A stretch of 64,000 nt of DNA from Marasmius tenuissimus. Its lineage: Eukaryota > Basidiomycota > Agaricomycetes > Agaricales > Marasmiaceae. This document shows, piece after piece, positions 12,230 through 22,747 of the stretch. The position numbers were made by a program, and so were the translations under genes. Position 1 is the stretch's first letter, and every line of letters begins with the position of its first letter. The DNA lies in contig JAQOTA010000016.1 in NCBI GenBank assembly GCA_029532415.1, positions 186,001-250,000 of the forward strand, written 5' to 3'. The notes under the pieces were generated by a model. It did not search any database. It was not told the DNA's origin and worked only from the letters and a program-made list of their open reading frames with translations.

Positions 12230-12958
12230 ATGTCAGAACCGTCATCATCTCAGCTCAGCATTTCCCTCGAAACACACCTCGTGGAAGTTCTTCGGCCTCT
12301 CGTCTCACTTCTCCCACCCTCTCAGCGAGCCCAGCTCGCGCCATATGTTTCCTCTCCAAGCCGGTCCTCGATTCCATACGCTTTACTTCAATCTATATCT
12401 CAATGGACCAGATCGTCAGCGGGAAACCAAGCTCTCCGTTCCACAGATCTGAATCCAAATGATTACTCCATGATTGCCCTGCTTGCGGGTTCCAAAACAT
12501 CACCAGCGAGTAAACTACCGCCATATGAACCTCCGAAGGAGGCAGACGAGATAGCAAGAGAGAGGCACAGGGAACGTAAGGCCATAGGTATCATTGTCAA
12601 TGGAGTTTTCAGCGTGGTCGGAACTGGCGCTGCTGCGTGGTGGGGATCGAAGCATACGGGATGGAAACACGAATGGGTGAGTCGCTGGCTTCAGTGTGCG
12701 TCTGAGCGGGGTACTGACAATGTGTAGCGCGTACTTTTCGCATTCTTAGCAGCAATCGTAGTTGCGCTGGCAGAGGTTGTGCTCTATGTATTTTGGCAGC
12801 AACGACAAAACGCCACTCCCAAACCGAAGAGACGTTACGTTCGCCTCAAAAAGGCCGAAGACGATGATGACACCGCAACTGTGCACGAAGACGAGGATAC
12901 GGTTAAGGACGGGCTGAGAATGAGGAAACCAAGGATCGTTGAGCAGAAGGACGAATGA
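12230..12958 (+). CDS. VMA12: Vma12-family V-ATPase assembly factor
   Basis: ER membrane protein of the Vma12/TMEM199 family, which with Vma21 and Vma22 assembles the Vo sector of the vacuolar H+-ATPase. About 225 residues in two exons; one intron at about 12676-12727 falls between HTGWKHEW and RVLFAFLAA. The soluble N-terminal half ends in a conserved basic stretch (DEIARERHRERKAIGIIVNG). Two membrane segments follow: IIVNGVFSVVGTGAAAWWG and VLFAFLAAIVVALAEVVLYV, separated by a short HTGWKHEW loop. The tail is charged and cytosolic (KPKRRYVRLKK, then acidic). The start is the first ATG of the conserved frame (MSEPSSSQLS). It ends 36 bp before the end of the convergent Nudix gene. Confidence 0.88.
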
Positions 12959-12994
12959 TTATATGGAGTGAGTTGTATTTTACAGTAATTAACC

Positions 12995-13980
12995 TCATTG
13001 ACACATCTCTATCTTCCTCAGCAACAAATTCAAGAACCAACCTGACAACCCCCATATCTCTAATTCCCCATATCGGCCTGGTCCAATTTCACTGTCATCG
13101 TCCAAAGGTGGACGGCTACCCGTGTATCTATTGTCTAGCATGCGATTCTCTACAATGTCGGACACGCCAACTGTCCAATACGGCCTATTTCCTCTGAACA
13201 TAGATGATCTCAGACGAACGGCTGAAGTCAAGGCTGAGAAAGGAAGGTGAAAGACCGAATCAACTTCCGCTCGGCTTGCAACTGCGAGTATGGAAGCGAG
13301 GTCGCAGGAGGGAAGGGGATCATCATGGGAAATGTCTGTGGAAAACGAGGCTTCTTGGTGTATGAAACCCACAACCGGCCAGACAACCATGTCACCACGT
13401 AGATTTATTTCTGGTGGTCCAATGTTCCCCAGAATTTCAATTCGGCTGTTTGGGATGCCCAGTTCCTCATAAGTTTCTCGGAGGGCGGTGTGAACATGGC
13501 CTGTGTCGGTCTGCAAATGGGTTCATCGTCGCGATAGCAAAAGGGCGCACGCGTTAACGTACAGGGTCTACTCTTCCCCCGGGAAAGCTACGGTGGTGGT
13601 AAATCTCATTGCTCTTGTTCCAATATATTTCTTGCTCCTCACCTCACTTCCCCTGAATGTGCCCTGAGAGACTTCCCTCTAACCTCGAAAAGTATGCCAG
13701 GCGTGTTTTGAACGTTGCAGAGGGGAATTAAGACCGCAGCGTTTCCCGGTGCCTTTGGTATGGTGAATCTAGTTGTGGGTGCAACAAGAGCATTTCTAAT
13801 CCGTTCCAGAGAGCCCCTTGTCAAGGGCTTTGTGAGATGAAAGAGCGGTGAATGAGTGATTAACGAAGTCATGGCCAGGTCATCGTCGTTCGGATTGAAG
13901 AAACGGTTAGCGGGCCGAGTACCGGTAAAGCTGATATTTCTAGCACCGCCACCCATTATGACTCTTTGACCGACACCCAT
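12995..13980 (-). CDS. Nudix hydrolase, CoA-diphosphatase type (Pcd1/NUDT7-8-like)
   Basis: Hydrolase of nucleoside-diphosphate-linked compounds. The domain layout resembles peroxisomal or mitochondrial coenzyme A diphosphatases. Three exons, roughly 290 residues. AAVLIPLCN and GILFEVRGKSLRAHSGEVR precede the Nudix box, which is assembled over two introns as SFPGGRVDPTDTGHVHTALRETYEELGI, fitting Gx5Ex7REUxEExGU except that the first Glu of the spacing falls in a TDTGH segment, as in the CoA subgroup. The C-terminal part includes PVVGFI, PYWTVG and a hydrophobic end. No clear PTS1; the protein ends in ...KIEMCQ. The first ATG (13980) shares bases with the start of the divergent BRAP2 gene. In-frame Met codons at 13956 and 13872 (MTSLITHSPLFHL) are more plausible starts if room for a promoter is needed. 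Confidence 0.85.
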
Positions 13981-16026
13981 GCGCGGTTATCACGTCCGCA
14001 TAGTCCTGAACCCAATACACGACTCTCGTCCATCATTTCTTCCTCGCTCGATATTTGAAAAGTTACCCTCGCAGTATCCTGAATCTGTTACCCGACGAAA
14101 CGCGACTTTCAATCCTCAAAACAAAGATTACAGATACGGTCCCATTCGTATCGACTGGTTGGACACTAATATGAGCGCCACGGAGTCATCGCCGTCGACA
14201 TCCAGTGCAATCGGGAAAGAGAAGGACAATCTTCGAGGTGAGTTGGCTCTACTCACAGTCGATCCAGTGGTGACTGTTCCATTCCACAGGGCCCACTGTC
14301 GCAAAGTTCATTCCACAAGAGACAGCTTCGGGATCGTTGAACCTAGCTGAAGGCGTAGTGCATCTCTATCGCGAGACTTCGAGAACTAAAAATGACGAGG
14401 GGGATACTCAACGTTTGCCCACATCGACGTCGTCGGTGTCTACCAGGGAGAAAGATGGAGTTATTCTTGGAGTACTAGCCGTCCCATCTTGGATGACACC
14501 TTCTGATTTTCTGACCTTTGTCGCCCCAGCCGCTGATAGCATTTCGCATCTCCGAATAATCAGGTAGTTTTTCTCACTCACGAGTCCAAGAAGTACAACT
14601 AAGAAGCAATCGTCAAATAGAGACTCAGTCCCTAACCGTTCCATAGCCTTGATATCGTTCCCAAAGCCAGAAGGTGCTGTTGAGTTCTCGGAAGCCTATA
14701 ACGGCAAACCATTCAACTCCATGGAGGTTCGTCTGTACATTGTCGATAAAGATTCTTCTTCCTCACGCGTTTCCAATAGCCAGAAATGTGTCACGTAGTA
14801 AATGTCCTGTCTGTGAGCATAGACACGGACGAATCGGTCGCCCAAAGCATGGGCTTTCTCAACTCTCCTCATATTTATGAACTTCCAACTTGCCCGGTCT
14901 GTCTTGAACGAATGGACTCAGCTGTGACTGGTCTCATAACCGTACCATGCTCCCACACATTTCACTGCATGTGCCTCAGTAAATGGGGTGATAGCCGGTG
15001 AGTATTTCCTAGCAGTCATGCCAACGCATCGTTAAACTATTTCTGTGATTTAGATGTCCCGTTTGCCGCTACTCCCAAACTCTCATGTCTTCGCATCCTT
15101 CATCGTCAACCCGTCCAACTCCCATCCCATTCTCCTCACCTTCCACCACCCAGCTCTCCTCCTGCTCGACCTGTTCGTCTACCACAAATCTCTGGATATG
15201 TCTAATATGCGGGAACATCGGATGTGGCCGGTATGGCCGTGCGCACGCTCATTCGCACTATCAGCTCACAACCCACCTTTATGCACTCGAGCTAGAGACC
15301 CAACGCGTTTGGGACTATGCGGGAGACGGATACGTCCATCGACTTATCCAGAATAGGGCCGATGGAAAGCTCGTTGAGCTTCCATCTGCTGCTTCCTCTA
15401 CAAGTATGGGCGTGGGGCCAGGGAGGGAGGGAGGTTTAGGACCGAGCGACGCGGATGCGTTGACCGCAGAGAAGATCGAGGCTATAGGGATTGAATATTC
15501 GTATCTCTTGACGTCCCAGTTGGACTCTCAGAGGTCGTACTACGAAGAACAGCAAACGGAACTGCAGTGTCAAATCGGGGAGCTTAGGATGCTGATGGAG
15601 CGTCTTAGCCAAGACCTCGAGAAAGAAAAACTCGCCAGACAAGAGTTGGAAGAAGGGCGAAAGGACACACAGGACTCGAGAGATGCAGAATTGACGAAGG
15701 AGAAGAACAAATCTACCAAGATGACAGAACTGGCGAAGCAGTTACAAAAAGAGCTGAAGGAGGAGCGGGCCGTAAGCGATGGTTTGATGCAAAATCTAGG
15801 CAAGTTGAAAGAGAAGGTCGAGGCCGGCGACAAGGAGAAGGAGAAGTTCAAGGAGAAAGTGGCAGATTTGGAGGACCAGCTGAGGGATATGATGTTCTTC
15901 TTGGAAGCGAAAGACAGGATCGAGAAGGGAGAGGGAGTCGTGGGAGAGGCGGCGGGGGGATCTCTTGAGATAGCACCTCAAATCCCGAATGATCCTAAGA
16001 AGAGGACGAAAGGGAAGAAAGGGTAG
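13979..16026 (+). CDS. BRAP2/Etp1-type RING ubiquitin ligase
   Basis: Cytoplasmic RING E3 of the BRAP/IMP (yeast Etp1) family. Roughly 620 residues. The N-terminus MRGYHVRIVL with DYRYGPIRIDW matches the family leader. The BRAP2 RRM-like domain follows (ILGVLAVPSWMTPSDFLTFVAP, then ALISFPKPEGAVEFSEAYNG and CHVVNVLSV). The RING-H2 reads CPVCLERMDSA...VPCSHTFHCMCLSKW...CPVC, with all eight ligands present across an intron at about 15000-15052. A UBP-type zinc finger follows (CSTCSSTTNLWICLICGNIGCGRY, HAHSHYQLTTHLYALELET). The last 200 residues are a long coiled coil rich in Glu/Lys, ending NDPKKRTKGKKG. The ATG at 13979 sits directly on the divergent Nudix start, so promoter elements must lie inside the neighbouring gene, or one of the two starts is further in. 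Confidence 0.92.
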
Positions 16027-16237
16027 ACGAGTTCGTGTATGCACATGTGCCTTCAGAGCGCTGAATGCCATGCTCATTAATCCATAGCAAAAACCGGCGT
16101 TGTCGGGAAAAGGAGCCGAATCACTCGCGTTTCGAGTAGACATGCACTGATTCCCGAAAAGTTCGCCATATAGCTAGATCACCTCGAGAAGATAAAAACA
16201 GCACATCTAAGGTCAGTTTTGTTCCCCCATTCGCAGC

Positions 16238-17257
16238 ATGTCAAAATCCACTAACATCGCAGTCGCAGGAGGAAGTGGCGGCATTGGGCGCTACGTTGTG
16301 GAGGGACTCCTTGCCCTCAAAGCTTCTCGTTGCCCGCATCTGCACATCATCGTCCTTTCTCGATCCAAAGGCGACGACATCACATTCCACGGTTCCTCTG
16401 CGCAGATGATCCAGGTCGACTACGATGACAAGGAGGCTCTCACGTCGCTTCTTCGACTACATCGTATCGACACGATCATTTGCACGCTTGTCAATCATGA
16501 CTTGACGCAGTTCTCAGCCTTGCAAGAAAAGGTTTTACGTGCCGCACTCGATGTGTCGTCCTTCAGGCGTTTCGCGCCTAGTGAATTCGGCGTCGATTCA
16601 GAAGCCCTGAAGACATATAACTACTACGCATGCAAGCTCCCCATCTTGGACGTGCTTCGCTCTGTAAAGTCTACCCATCCAGGTTTCGAGTGGACGAAAT
16701 TTGTTCCCGGAGTATTCACCAACTACCTCGCCTTCGGGAACTCTAAACCCGCGGGGGAGAAGGCGCTGGAGCATCTGCGCAAGATGGCAATTCGGGTCGA
16801 TGTATCGACCAGGACGGCGGATATTCCAGGAGATGGGACGGCGAAACAATTTTATACGGTTGCCGAGGATGTGGGGACATTTGTGGCTGAGGCTACCCAA
16901 TTGGACGTATGGCCCGAGCAATTGGATATGGCTGGAGATGAGATCAGTTTGAACGAAGTTATTAGTATCGCAGAGAAAGTCACTGGTATGGTCTCTAAGT
17001 TTCGCCGTGTCGCTGACGCTGATACTTGCCATGACACAGGCAAAAAATTCGACGTGAAGCACAATACCAAGGAAGATATTCTCGAGGCGATGAACCAGCC
17101 TCCGAAAGAATGGAAAGATTATTATTATCTTGCGCAACTGAGCGTCATTCTTGGAGAAGTGGGGCAGGGAAAGACGTTGAATGGATTGGTTCCGCATTTC
17201 AAACCGACAACCGTGGAAGAATTTATCAACAAATGGTGGGGCAAAGATGATAAGTAG
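16238..17257 (+). CDS. NmrA-like NAD(P)-binding oxidoreductase
   Basis: Atypical short-chain dehydrogenase of the NmrA / isoflavone-reductase-like group, expected to be cytosolic and to bind NADP(H). The Rossmann start is IAVAGGSGGIGRYVVEGLL (GxxGxxG), at residues 6-24. RFAPSEFGVDSEALKTYNYYACK, from about residue 111, matches the group; the Lys in YYACK takes the catalytic position of isoflavone-reductase-type enzymes. The C-terminus FKPTTVEEFINKWW is also typical. Read without splicing the protein has 339 residues. A GTATGG...ACACAG segment at 16986-17039 is 54 nt, stop-free and carries a CTGAC branch-like site, so the mature protein may have 321 residues (EKVTGKKFDV). Flanking genes give no pathway clue. 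Confidence 0.87.
   Translation: MSKSTNIAVAGGSGGIGRYVVEGLLALKASRCPHLHIIVLSRSKGDDITFHGSSAQMIQVDYDDKEALTSLLRLHRIDTIICTLVNHDLTQFSALQEKVLRAALDVSSFRRFAPSEFGVDSEALKTYNYYACKLPILDVLRSVKSTHPGFEWTKFVPGVFTNYLAFGNSKPAGEKALEHLRKMAIRVDVSTRTADIPGDGTAKQFYTVAEDVGTFVAEATQLDVWPEQLDMAGDEISLNEVISIAEKVTGMVSKFRRVADADTCHDTGKKFDVKHNTKEDILEAMNQPPKEWKDYYYLAQLSVILGEVGQGKTLNGLVPHFKPTTVEEFINKWWGKDDK
16986..17039 (+). other. Candidate stop-free 54-nt intron in the NmrA-like gene
   Basis: It begins GTATGG, ends ACACAG and has GCTGAC near its 3' end. Removing it joins ACT G and GC AAA into T-G-K without changing frame. The 18 residues it would otherwise add (MVSKFRRVADADTCHDTG) interrupt a region that is otherwise family-like, which favours splicing. 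Confidence 0.6.
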
Positions 17258-17615
17258 ACGACGATTCGCAAGTACAGTAAATCTCCTTTGTACACAACTC
17301 GCCTCGCCTCGAGCTAGTATTCGTGATGTACGAAACCGTTCAAACGTCGACAGATCCAAAAAGATCCTGGGTGATCGTCGCGACTCTGCGTGGATGATCC
17401 ACGTCGCCTCAGCTGTCAGCTGCTCTGGCGGGAAGTTGATCCGGCGAGTGCTGTTGGGCAGGATAGTAGTATCGCAAGAAGGTGTCTGATATATGGCCCA
17501 TTAACGAGCACTTTGACCAGCATTGTGTGTAGATGGAGTCCAACCGCGTCGTGGAGTAGGGATAGCGGTCGGGAAAAGCAGGAAAACAGTACCGACGTGG
17601 TCTCGAATAGCGACG
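17258..17615. other. Convergent 3' region
   Basis: Sequence between the stop codons of the NmrA-like gene (plus) and the C2H2 gene (minus). I see no gene, repeat or RNA signal in it. It presumably holds the two 3' UTRs. Confidence 0.5.
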
Positions 17616-18694
17616 TTAATGGTCTATTGGGCCCAATATACCATCTTCTATTAGCTTCTCCACCTTCTTCTTAAACACTTCATAGTGAATGGATATCGGT
17701 GGTTCGAACAACTTCATCCGTTTCTCCGCTTCCATAGGCAGAGACCTCGTTACATCCCGAGTGAGTGCCGCTGGACGACGCCAGAGAATCAGCTCGTCAT
17801 CTGGGTTCGGGAATTCTGCGCCACTTTTTGGGTAAACGAGATCGTCCAGTTGCAGGTCTTCCAACGTCGATCGCGTGCTCTGGACGCTCTCAATCGAAGA
17901 GAGACGCGTGAGCGATCGCGTAAGTTGTTGAACTGGGGTCAATGTGATTTGAGTTAGAGATAGAGATGGGGTAGAGTATCGGACCGGGGTCTTGTCTCGC
18001 GGGTGCTTCATTTTGGGGACGGTGACGGGTGCAATGAATTCGGAAAGAAGTCGACGGGATGGCTCTGGAAGAGGTGGCGGAGGTTGGAGTGGGCGGTGCA
18101 TGGGGCGCCATGAGGGTCGAAGATGGGGTCCGAGCTGGTCAAGAGGGATGTCATGGAGTGGTGCGTGGGCTGATTGAAAATGTGTCCACAACATATCCAA
18201 CTTCAATGGTTGCGTATGTCTGCAGGCGTGAAATGGACACGGGTGTCTGACGGTCTTCATGTGGTACTTGTTGATGTGATTTCGTAGCTCATCCAGCGAG
18301 GAGAAATCAGTGAGTTGGCAGTAAGAACTATATAGACCAAGGCACTGGTATTGTACTGAGCCCTGAGCAGAGTGAGTCAGCATACAGCACGCATACGTGA
18401 AAGACTCGTGAAAGACTCACGTTTCTCAAGACTCCGTAATGTTTCATGAGGTGCTATGCCAGGAAAATAAGTTAGTGGATTGACAGACTAAAATTAGGAA
18501 ATGCAAGAGGCAGAGAAAGATGAGAAGCAAGAACACGACATCAAACGTACCAGTTGGAAAGCTTCCACTGATGCCAACTCTGCACCACATCTCTCTGGAG
18601 AACCGATGGTATCAGAGGCGTCACACTTCACTGGATTCATGACTGTTCTGGCCAATTCGATGATGGATTCCTCTGTTAAGACATCCGGTGGCAT
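17616..18694 (-). CDS. C2H2-type zinc-finger protein, three fingers
   Basis: Probable nuclear DNA- or RNA-binding protein of about 310 residues in three exons; no orthologue is recognised. Exon 1 (MPPDVLTEESIIEL...) and the tiny exon 2 (HLMKHYGVLRN) together build a finger with Cys in VKCDASDT and RCGAEL and His in HLMKH. Finger 2: YQCLGLYSSYC...LRNHINKYH. Finger 3: HPCPFHACRHTQ...MLWTHFQSAHA. The rest is Pro-rich (HRPLQPPPPLPEPSRR), then Ser/Thr-rich, ending in a charged helix (VFKKKVEKLIEDGILGPIDH). Introns: a GTACGT intron at about 18449-18547 and a GTGAGT intron at about 18364-18421. The start is the ATG at 18694, since the frame just upstream is closed by a stop. Confidence 0.72.
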
Positions 18695-19062
18695 CGAATT
18701 CAATCATGCAGAAAAGAGATTCACGCTGACATTCGTCTGTCCGATTGGGCAGCAGTGTGTTCGGCGCGTCCAGTTGAAGAGCTAGCGCTGGAGTCGCGAG
18801 GAGTCGCGGTTCAAGGGGAAAGGGTGACGTGACTGTCACAAACTTTGCCTCAGTGAAGCTCGAAGAAAAACGAATAGATAGAGCCCGAAGGTAATGAACG
18901 TAATTTACGACTACAGAGAACTTATATCGCTAAGACAGAACGCGTATGTATGTTTTGTACCGAGATAAACTAAGGCATAACGAGGATGATCGATGAGCTG
19001 GGATAACGGTCCATGAACAGCCAAAGCTAGAAATCCACTGCAAGTGTACATTTTTCCACGAC
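18695..19062. other. Intergenic region between the C2H2 gene and PMT2
   Basis: Both flanking genes are on the minus strand, so this holds the promoter of the C2H2 gene and the 3' UTR of PMT2. No further gene, repeat or RNA was seen. Confidence 0.45.
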
Positions 19063-21989
19063 TTAGTTGTAGATATTCCAGCTCTGTGAGTGAGGAGGAT
19101 GTAAGTGAGCATTTGAACAGTGTCCCTAAAACGACTGTGACGAACCTTTCTCCAGCCAAGGCCCCAGTAGTCATTGATGGGTCCCTTCACGCCGAATGCG
19201 AGTCCCCTGAACCACCAGAAGACACCAATTATCGCACCAGCAACAATGCCGAATACAACCATTTTCCCTTGAACACCGAATCGCCGTACAAAGTAAGATG
19301 TAGGATGGAAGAAGAAATGATCCAGGACGTGTGCGAACATGAGCACAGAGAAATAAAGCGTGGGCAGGTAATGGTGAACATAGGTGACTCTTCCCATGAT
19401 CAAGAACGGGACTGTTGGGTGAAGATTAGACCAGTTAGAGGAAGGGTACGAAAACTACGCACGATAATGCATCGCCCAGCCGACGCCAGCAATTTTGCCA
19501 ACATACCACCATTGATTCCATTCACGTTCACCGCGCTCCCCACCAGTGATGCCAGCTGCCTTGTCACCAAAGTCGGTGTACTTCCTTTGTCTCCTTAAAA
19601 CGTAGACACCAGCAACAACCACGAATGCGATCAAGCTGACTGTGCTACCCCACCAGACTACGGGGTTTCCAAGCAGGTAAAATTTCATCTGTTGGTCACC
19701 CCACCCACACATACGGAGACCAAGGTGCATGAAAGGCCAGTCGAAGGGTTTCGAAGCCAAGATGTCTTCTTTGTCTGGGTCTGGAATAAGCGCGTTGTTG
19801 GAAGTCATCATCGCGACATTCAGGTGCCAGAAATCTCGCAGGAACGGAGAACGACGATATTTAGTTTCACCAGGAGGAACTAGAAGATAGTAGCGGAAGA
19901 AACTAAGCACAAGCGAACGAGAGTCAGGGTGAACATTGCACTTACGTCGATCATTCGAATTACTCTCAATGTTCCAATGAGTGTGTACATCTCCTTTACT
20001 CGTCTGGTCTGCCGGGATACAGGTAACCTCGACCTGCTTGAAACCCCACTGGGGCAAGATGGCGTTCGCTGCGCGTAGATAGCAACCTAATTGCTTGTGC
20101 CTGAACCTAAGTCTCGTGGTCAAAGAATGAATTCTGCCCTCCTTTGACACCTCGCCCGCGGGACCTTTCTTCGCCTTTTTGACTATGTCCCCTCGGACGA
20201 CGTCATCAACAACTTCCACAACCCAGTGATCTTGAACATCACCAATAGTGGCGTTTCCGTAGCAAGACACTTCCCAGAACTGTTTTGACACAGGAGCCGG
20301 GATAGGATGGGAATGAAGGTTTCTGGTTGTAGGTGCGTGGCTGAGACGAACGACGTCCCCGTGAACAAGGAAACGAAGAGGAGAGGTGTTGTGGTTGTAT
20401 TCGGGCTCGTCCCAGGTCGGCAAGATGACCCAGTCGTTGTTTTCGTCCTTGTAGTGGTAACATGTAACTTGTTGTTGGGAAGAACCGGTAGGGAATGTCT
20501 GGATGTGAGAGTGGAGAAGTCCACCACCCCATCCCATGTTCTTCAGCGTCACCCTGGACCCGACGGCAATTTCTGTGGAACATAGGTTACAAAAAGGGAG
20601 AAAGGAAAAGGAGCCCACAACACTCACCGAGAGGATTCTTTCCAAAATCGTTTCCAACTAGGTTCGCTTGGAAGAGTGAACTCATCTGTGCATCTCCGGG
20701 TCCTGAATGGTTCAAAACCATGAAATGGATTTTGAATGAGGCCATGAACACCAGTATCGGCAACACGATTAGACAGACTACCCTCGCCGTCCAGTGCCTT
20801 ACTTGGTCCCGTACAGGCATCCGCAGGTCACCAAACTTGTCCCACAGGTCCTCGACGGTGTATAGGCCAACGAGAGCAGTGACGAATAACCCAACCATTT
20901 TGACCGAGGTGACGAGACCAATAGATATACCGGTGAAAGCGAGCCACATGTACCAATCGAAACTGAAAGGATACGGTTGTTGGTTGTGAAACTTCGTGAG
21001 GCAGAAGACGGTGAGGAAGGTGAAGAAGAGGAGCATAGAGTCGAGGAGAATAAAGCGGGAGATGACGAGCCAGCCAATGTCTGTGGAAAGGATCAGTTTC
21101 ACGTCGAAGACGAGTAAGATTGAGGTATTTCTACTCACCAAGAAGAACCATGAGAGTAGCCAGATGACAGGCCCATAGGCTCATGCCCAGTTCGACCGAT
21201 GTGTACCACGCTAATGGCACCATCCCTACACCAAACGAGGCGAGCATCACTCGCATCGCGACATATGGGACAGTTTCGGGGTATTCCGCCCCGCTTTTGA
21301 AATCAAACGACCCATCATAGCCCGACAGTAGGCCAGCTAGACCGACGAGCATTTTGCCCAAAGGCGGATGGACATCGAAGTAAAACTCGCGTTTGAGGTA
21401 ATGCGAGCCAAACTTGCCGAAGTGTGCTTCGTCCCACACGACAACGTTGGATGAGCCTATGTCGTGGAAACGAGTGTAACAGGAAAGGAGTGTGTAGATT
21501 ATGGGCGGTATGTGTTCCATGTTTTGGAAAATAAATTCTCGCTGCGACCATTGTCAGTGCCAACGAGTAATGAAGGAGGGATGATTGGCAGCTTACTAGG
21601 GAAGTTGCGGGCGGTTGGTGTATCTGCCTGACTCGACCGCTGCCCATGCGGTTCCTGTTCATCATCACCCCCGGTGGTAGCTTCATCTTGCTGTACACGT
21701 CCTTGCCCTCGTCGTCGTACAGTTCGTGCTGCCTGTCCTGCTGTCCAGTGATGAAGCCGTTCTTTTCATCGTATTCAGTGGATCCAGCACTGTTAGAAGT
21801 GGCGGCCTTCGTCCTCCTTCTCGCAGTTTCCTCCATGTAGTATGTAGGCAACTCCGACTCTTGAGGGTGATGATGATGGTTATGAGAGGAGTTATGAGAT
21901 GTCGGGTAATTGATTTCTTCGAAGTCTGACGAAGTTCTTGTAGGTGATGAATCTCCGCCAAACTCGAGTGTCACAGCAGCTGGTTTCAT
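19063..21989 (-). CDS. PMT2: Protein O-mannosyltransferase, PMT2 subfamily
   Basis: Multi-pass ER enzyme that transfers mannose from dolichol-phosphate-mannose to Ser/Thr of secretory proteins; Pmt2-type subunits normally pair with Pmt1-type partners. Roughly 830 residues. A hydrophilic leader of about 120 residues (His/Ser rich) precedes the catalytic loop VVWDEAHFGKFGSHYLKREFYFDVHPPLGKMLVGL, whose Asp-Glu pair and DVHPPLGK are the family hallmarks; WDEAHFGKFGSHY points to PMT2 rather than PMT1 or PMT4. The lumenal MIR repeats follow (RVTLKNMGWGGGLLHSHIQTFP, LVHGDVVRLSHAPTTRNLHSH, LRFRHKQLGCYL). The C-terminal membrane part includes LGLRMCGWGDQQMKFYLLGNP and YVHHYLPTLYFSVLM and ends GLGWRKSWNIYN after a last intron. 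The stop is at 19063-19065. A MITE-like element lies 229 bp upstream of the ATG. Confidence 0.94.
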
Positions 21990-22215
21990 TCAGCTGAGGG
22001 GCTCTGAGTCGTTGGAGGGGAAGTTTGTTTGAGGTACACTGCCGCGACTCTCTAAGTACGAGTCCGACGAGGCGCGGTCACTGGAATTTTTGATTCCAAA
22101 GATGCCACGTCGTGATCATCACGACAAGGCGCAGCAATCAGATCTTATCTCATTACTCTCACGCGTCCAAAATTAGATGGACCTGCCGAAGAAGATTGCG
22201 TACTACTTGAGGTAG

Positions 22216-22677
22216 TAGGGTGTATTTGCCAGGTTTGAAACTAAAATATTTTGTTTAGTTTCAAAATCCGAAATTTCATGAGCGGAGCCACCCCACCTCG
22301 ATAAATACAAAACAAAAAACTCGTACGTACAAAATTTCTCCTAAATTCACGCAAACAGTCTCGTCACCAAGCGCCCTTAGCTTCTTCCCTGCGGGTCATT
22401 CCCCAGGCAGATTTGGACGCGCCTTGGATATATCAAGTCAAGGAAGCTGTCATTACCACGGCCGCTGCTTTTTGAGAGGCCAGCGTGCTTGATGATGAGT
22501 GATTCTGGTAGTTCATGCAGTCGCCAACAGATAGGTGCAGGCCCCACACATAATTTTCCTGAAAGTTTGGGATTGTGGGGCCGAAATTTACACAACTTTT
22601 GACGGCTCAAAATTCTAGTTACAACTTCCTAAAATTTTATTACGGCAGGTAGTTTCAAACCTGGCAAATACACCCTA
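22216..22677. mobile_element. MITE-like element with 26-bp perfect terminal inverted repeats and TA target duplication
   Basis: Left arm 22218-22243 begins GGGTGTATTTGCCAGGTTTG; right arm 22650-22675 is its exact reverse complement over all 26 bp. Each end is flanked by TA (22216-22217 and 22676-22677), as for Tc1/mariner-type insertions. The 458-bp interior has no convincing gene; a 77-codon minus-strand frame at 22377-22610 has no recognisable content. Just inside the left arm, TTTGAAACTAAA (22234-22245) and TTTAGTTTCAAA (22254-22265) form a perfect 12-bp hairpin with an 8-nt loop. The element is non-autonomous as seen. It sits 71 bp past the VMS1 stop and in the PMT2 upstream region. Confidence 0.8.
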
Positions 22678-22747
22678 GTGTACATATAATGGTTGAGGAA
22701 GGTAGTCCTACGTACACGACAGAAAGGCGGTATCTTCTGCCGAACTT

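Noticed and set aside
22377..22610. 77-codon frame inside the first inverted-repeat element as a transposase remnant
   Set aside because: No DDE/D or helix-turn-helix features; length is compatible with chance.
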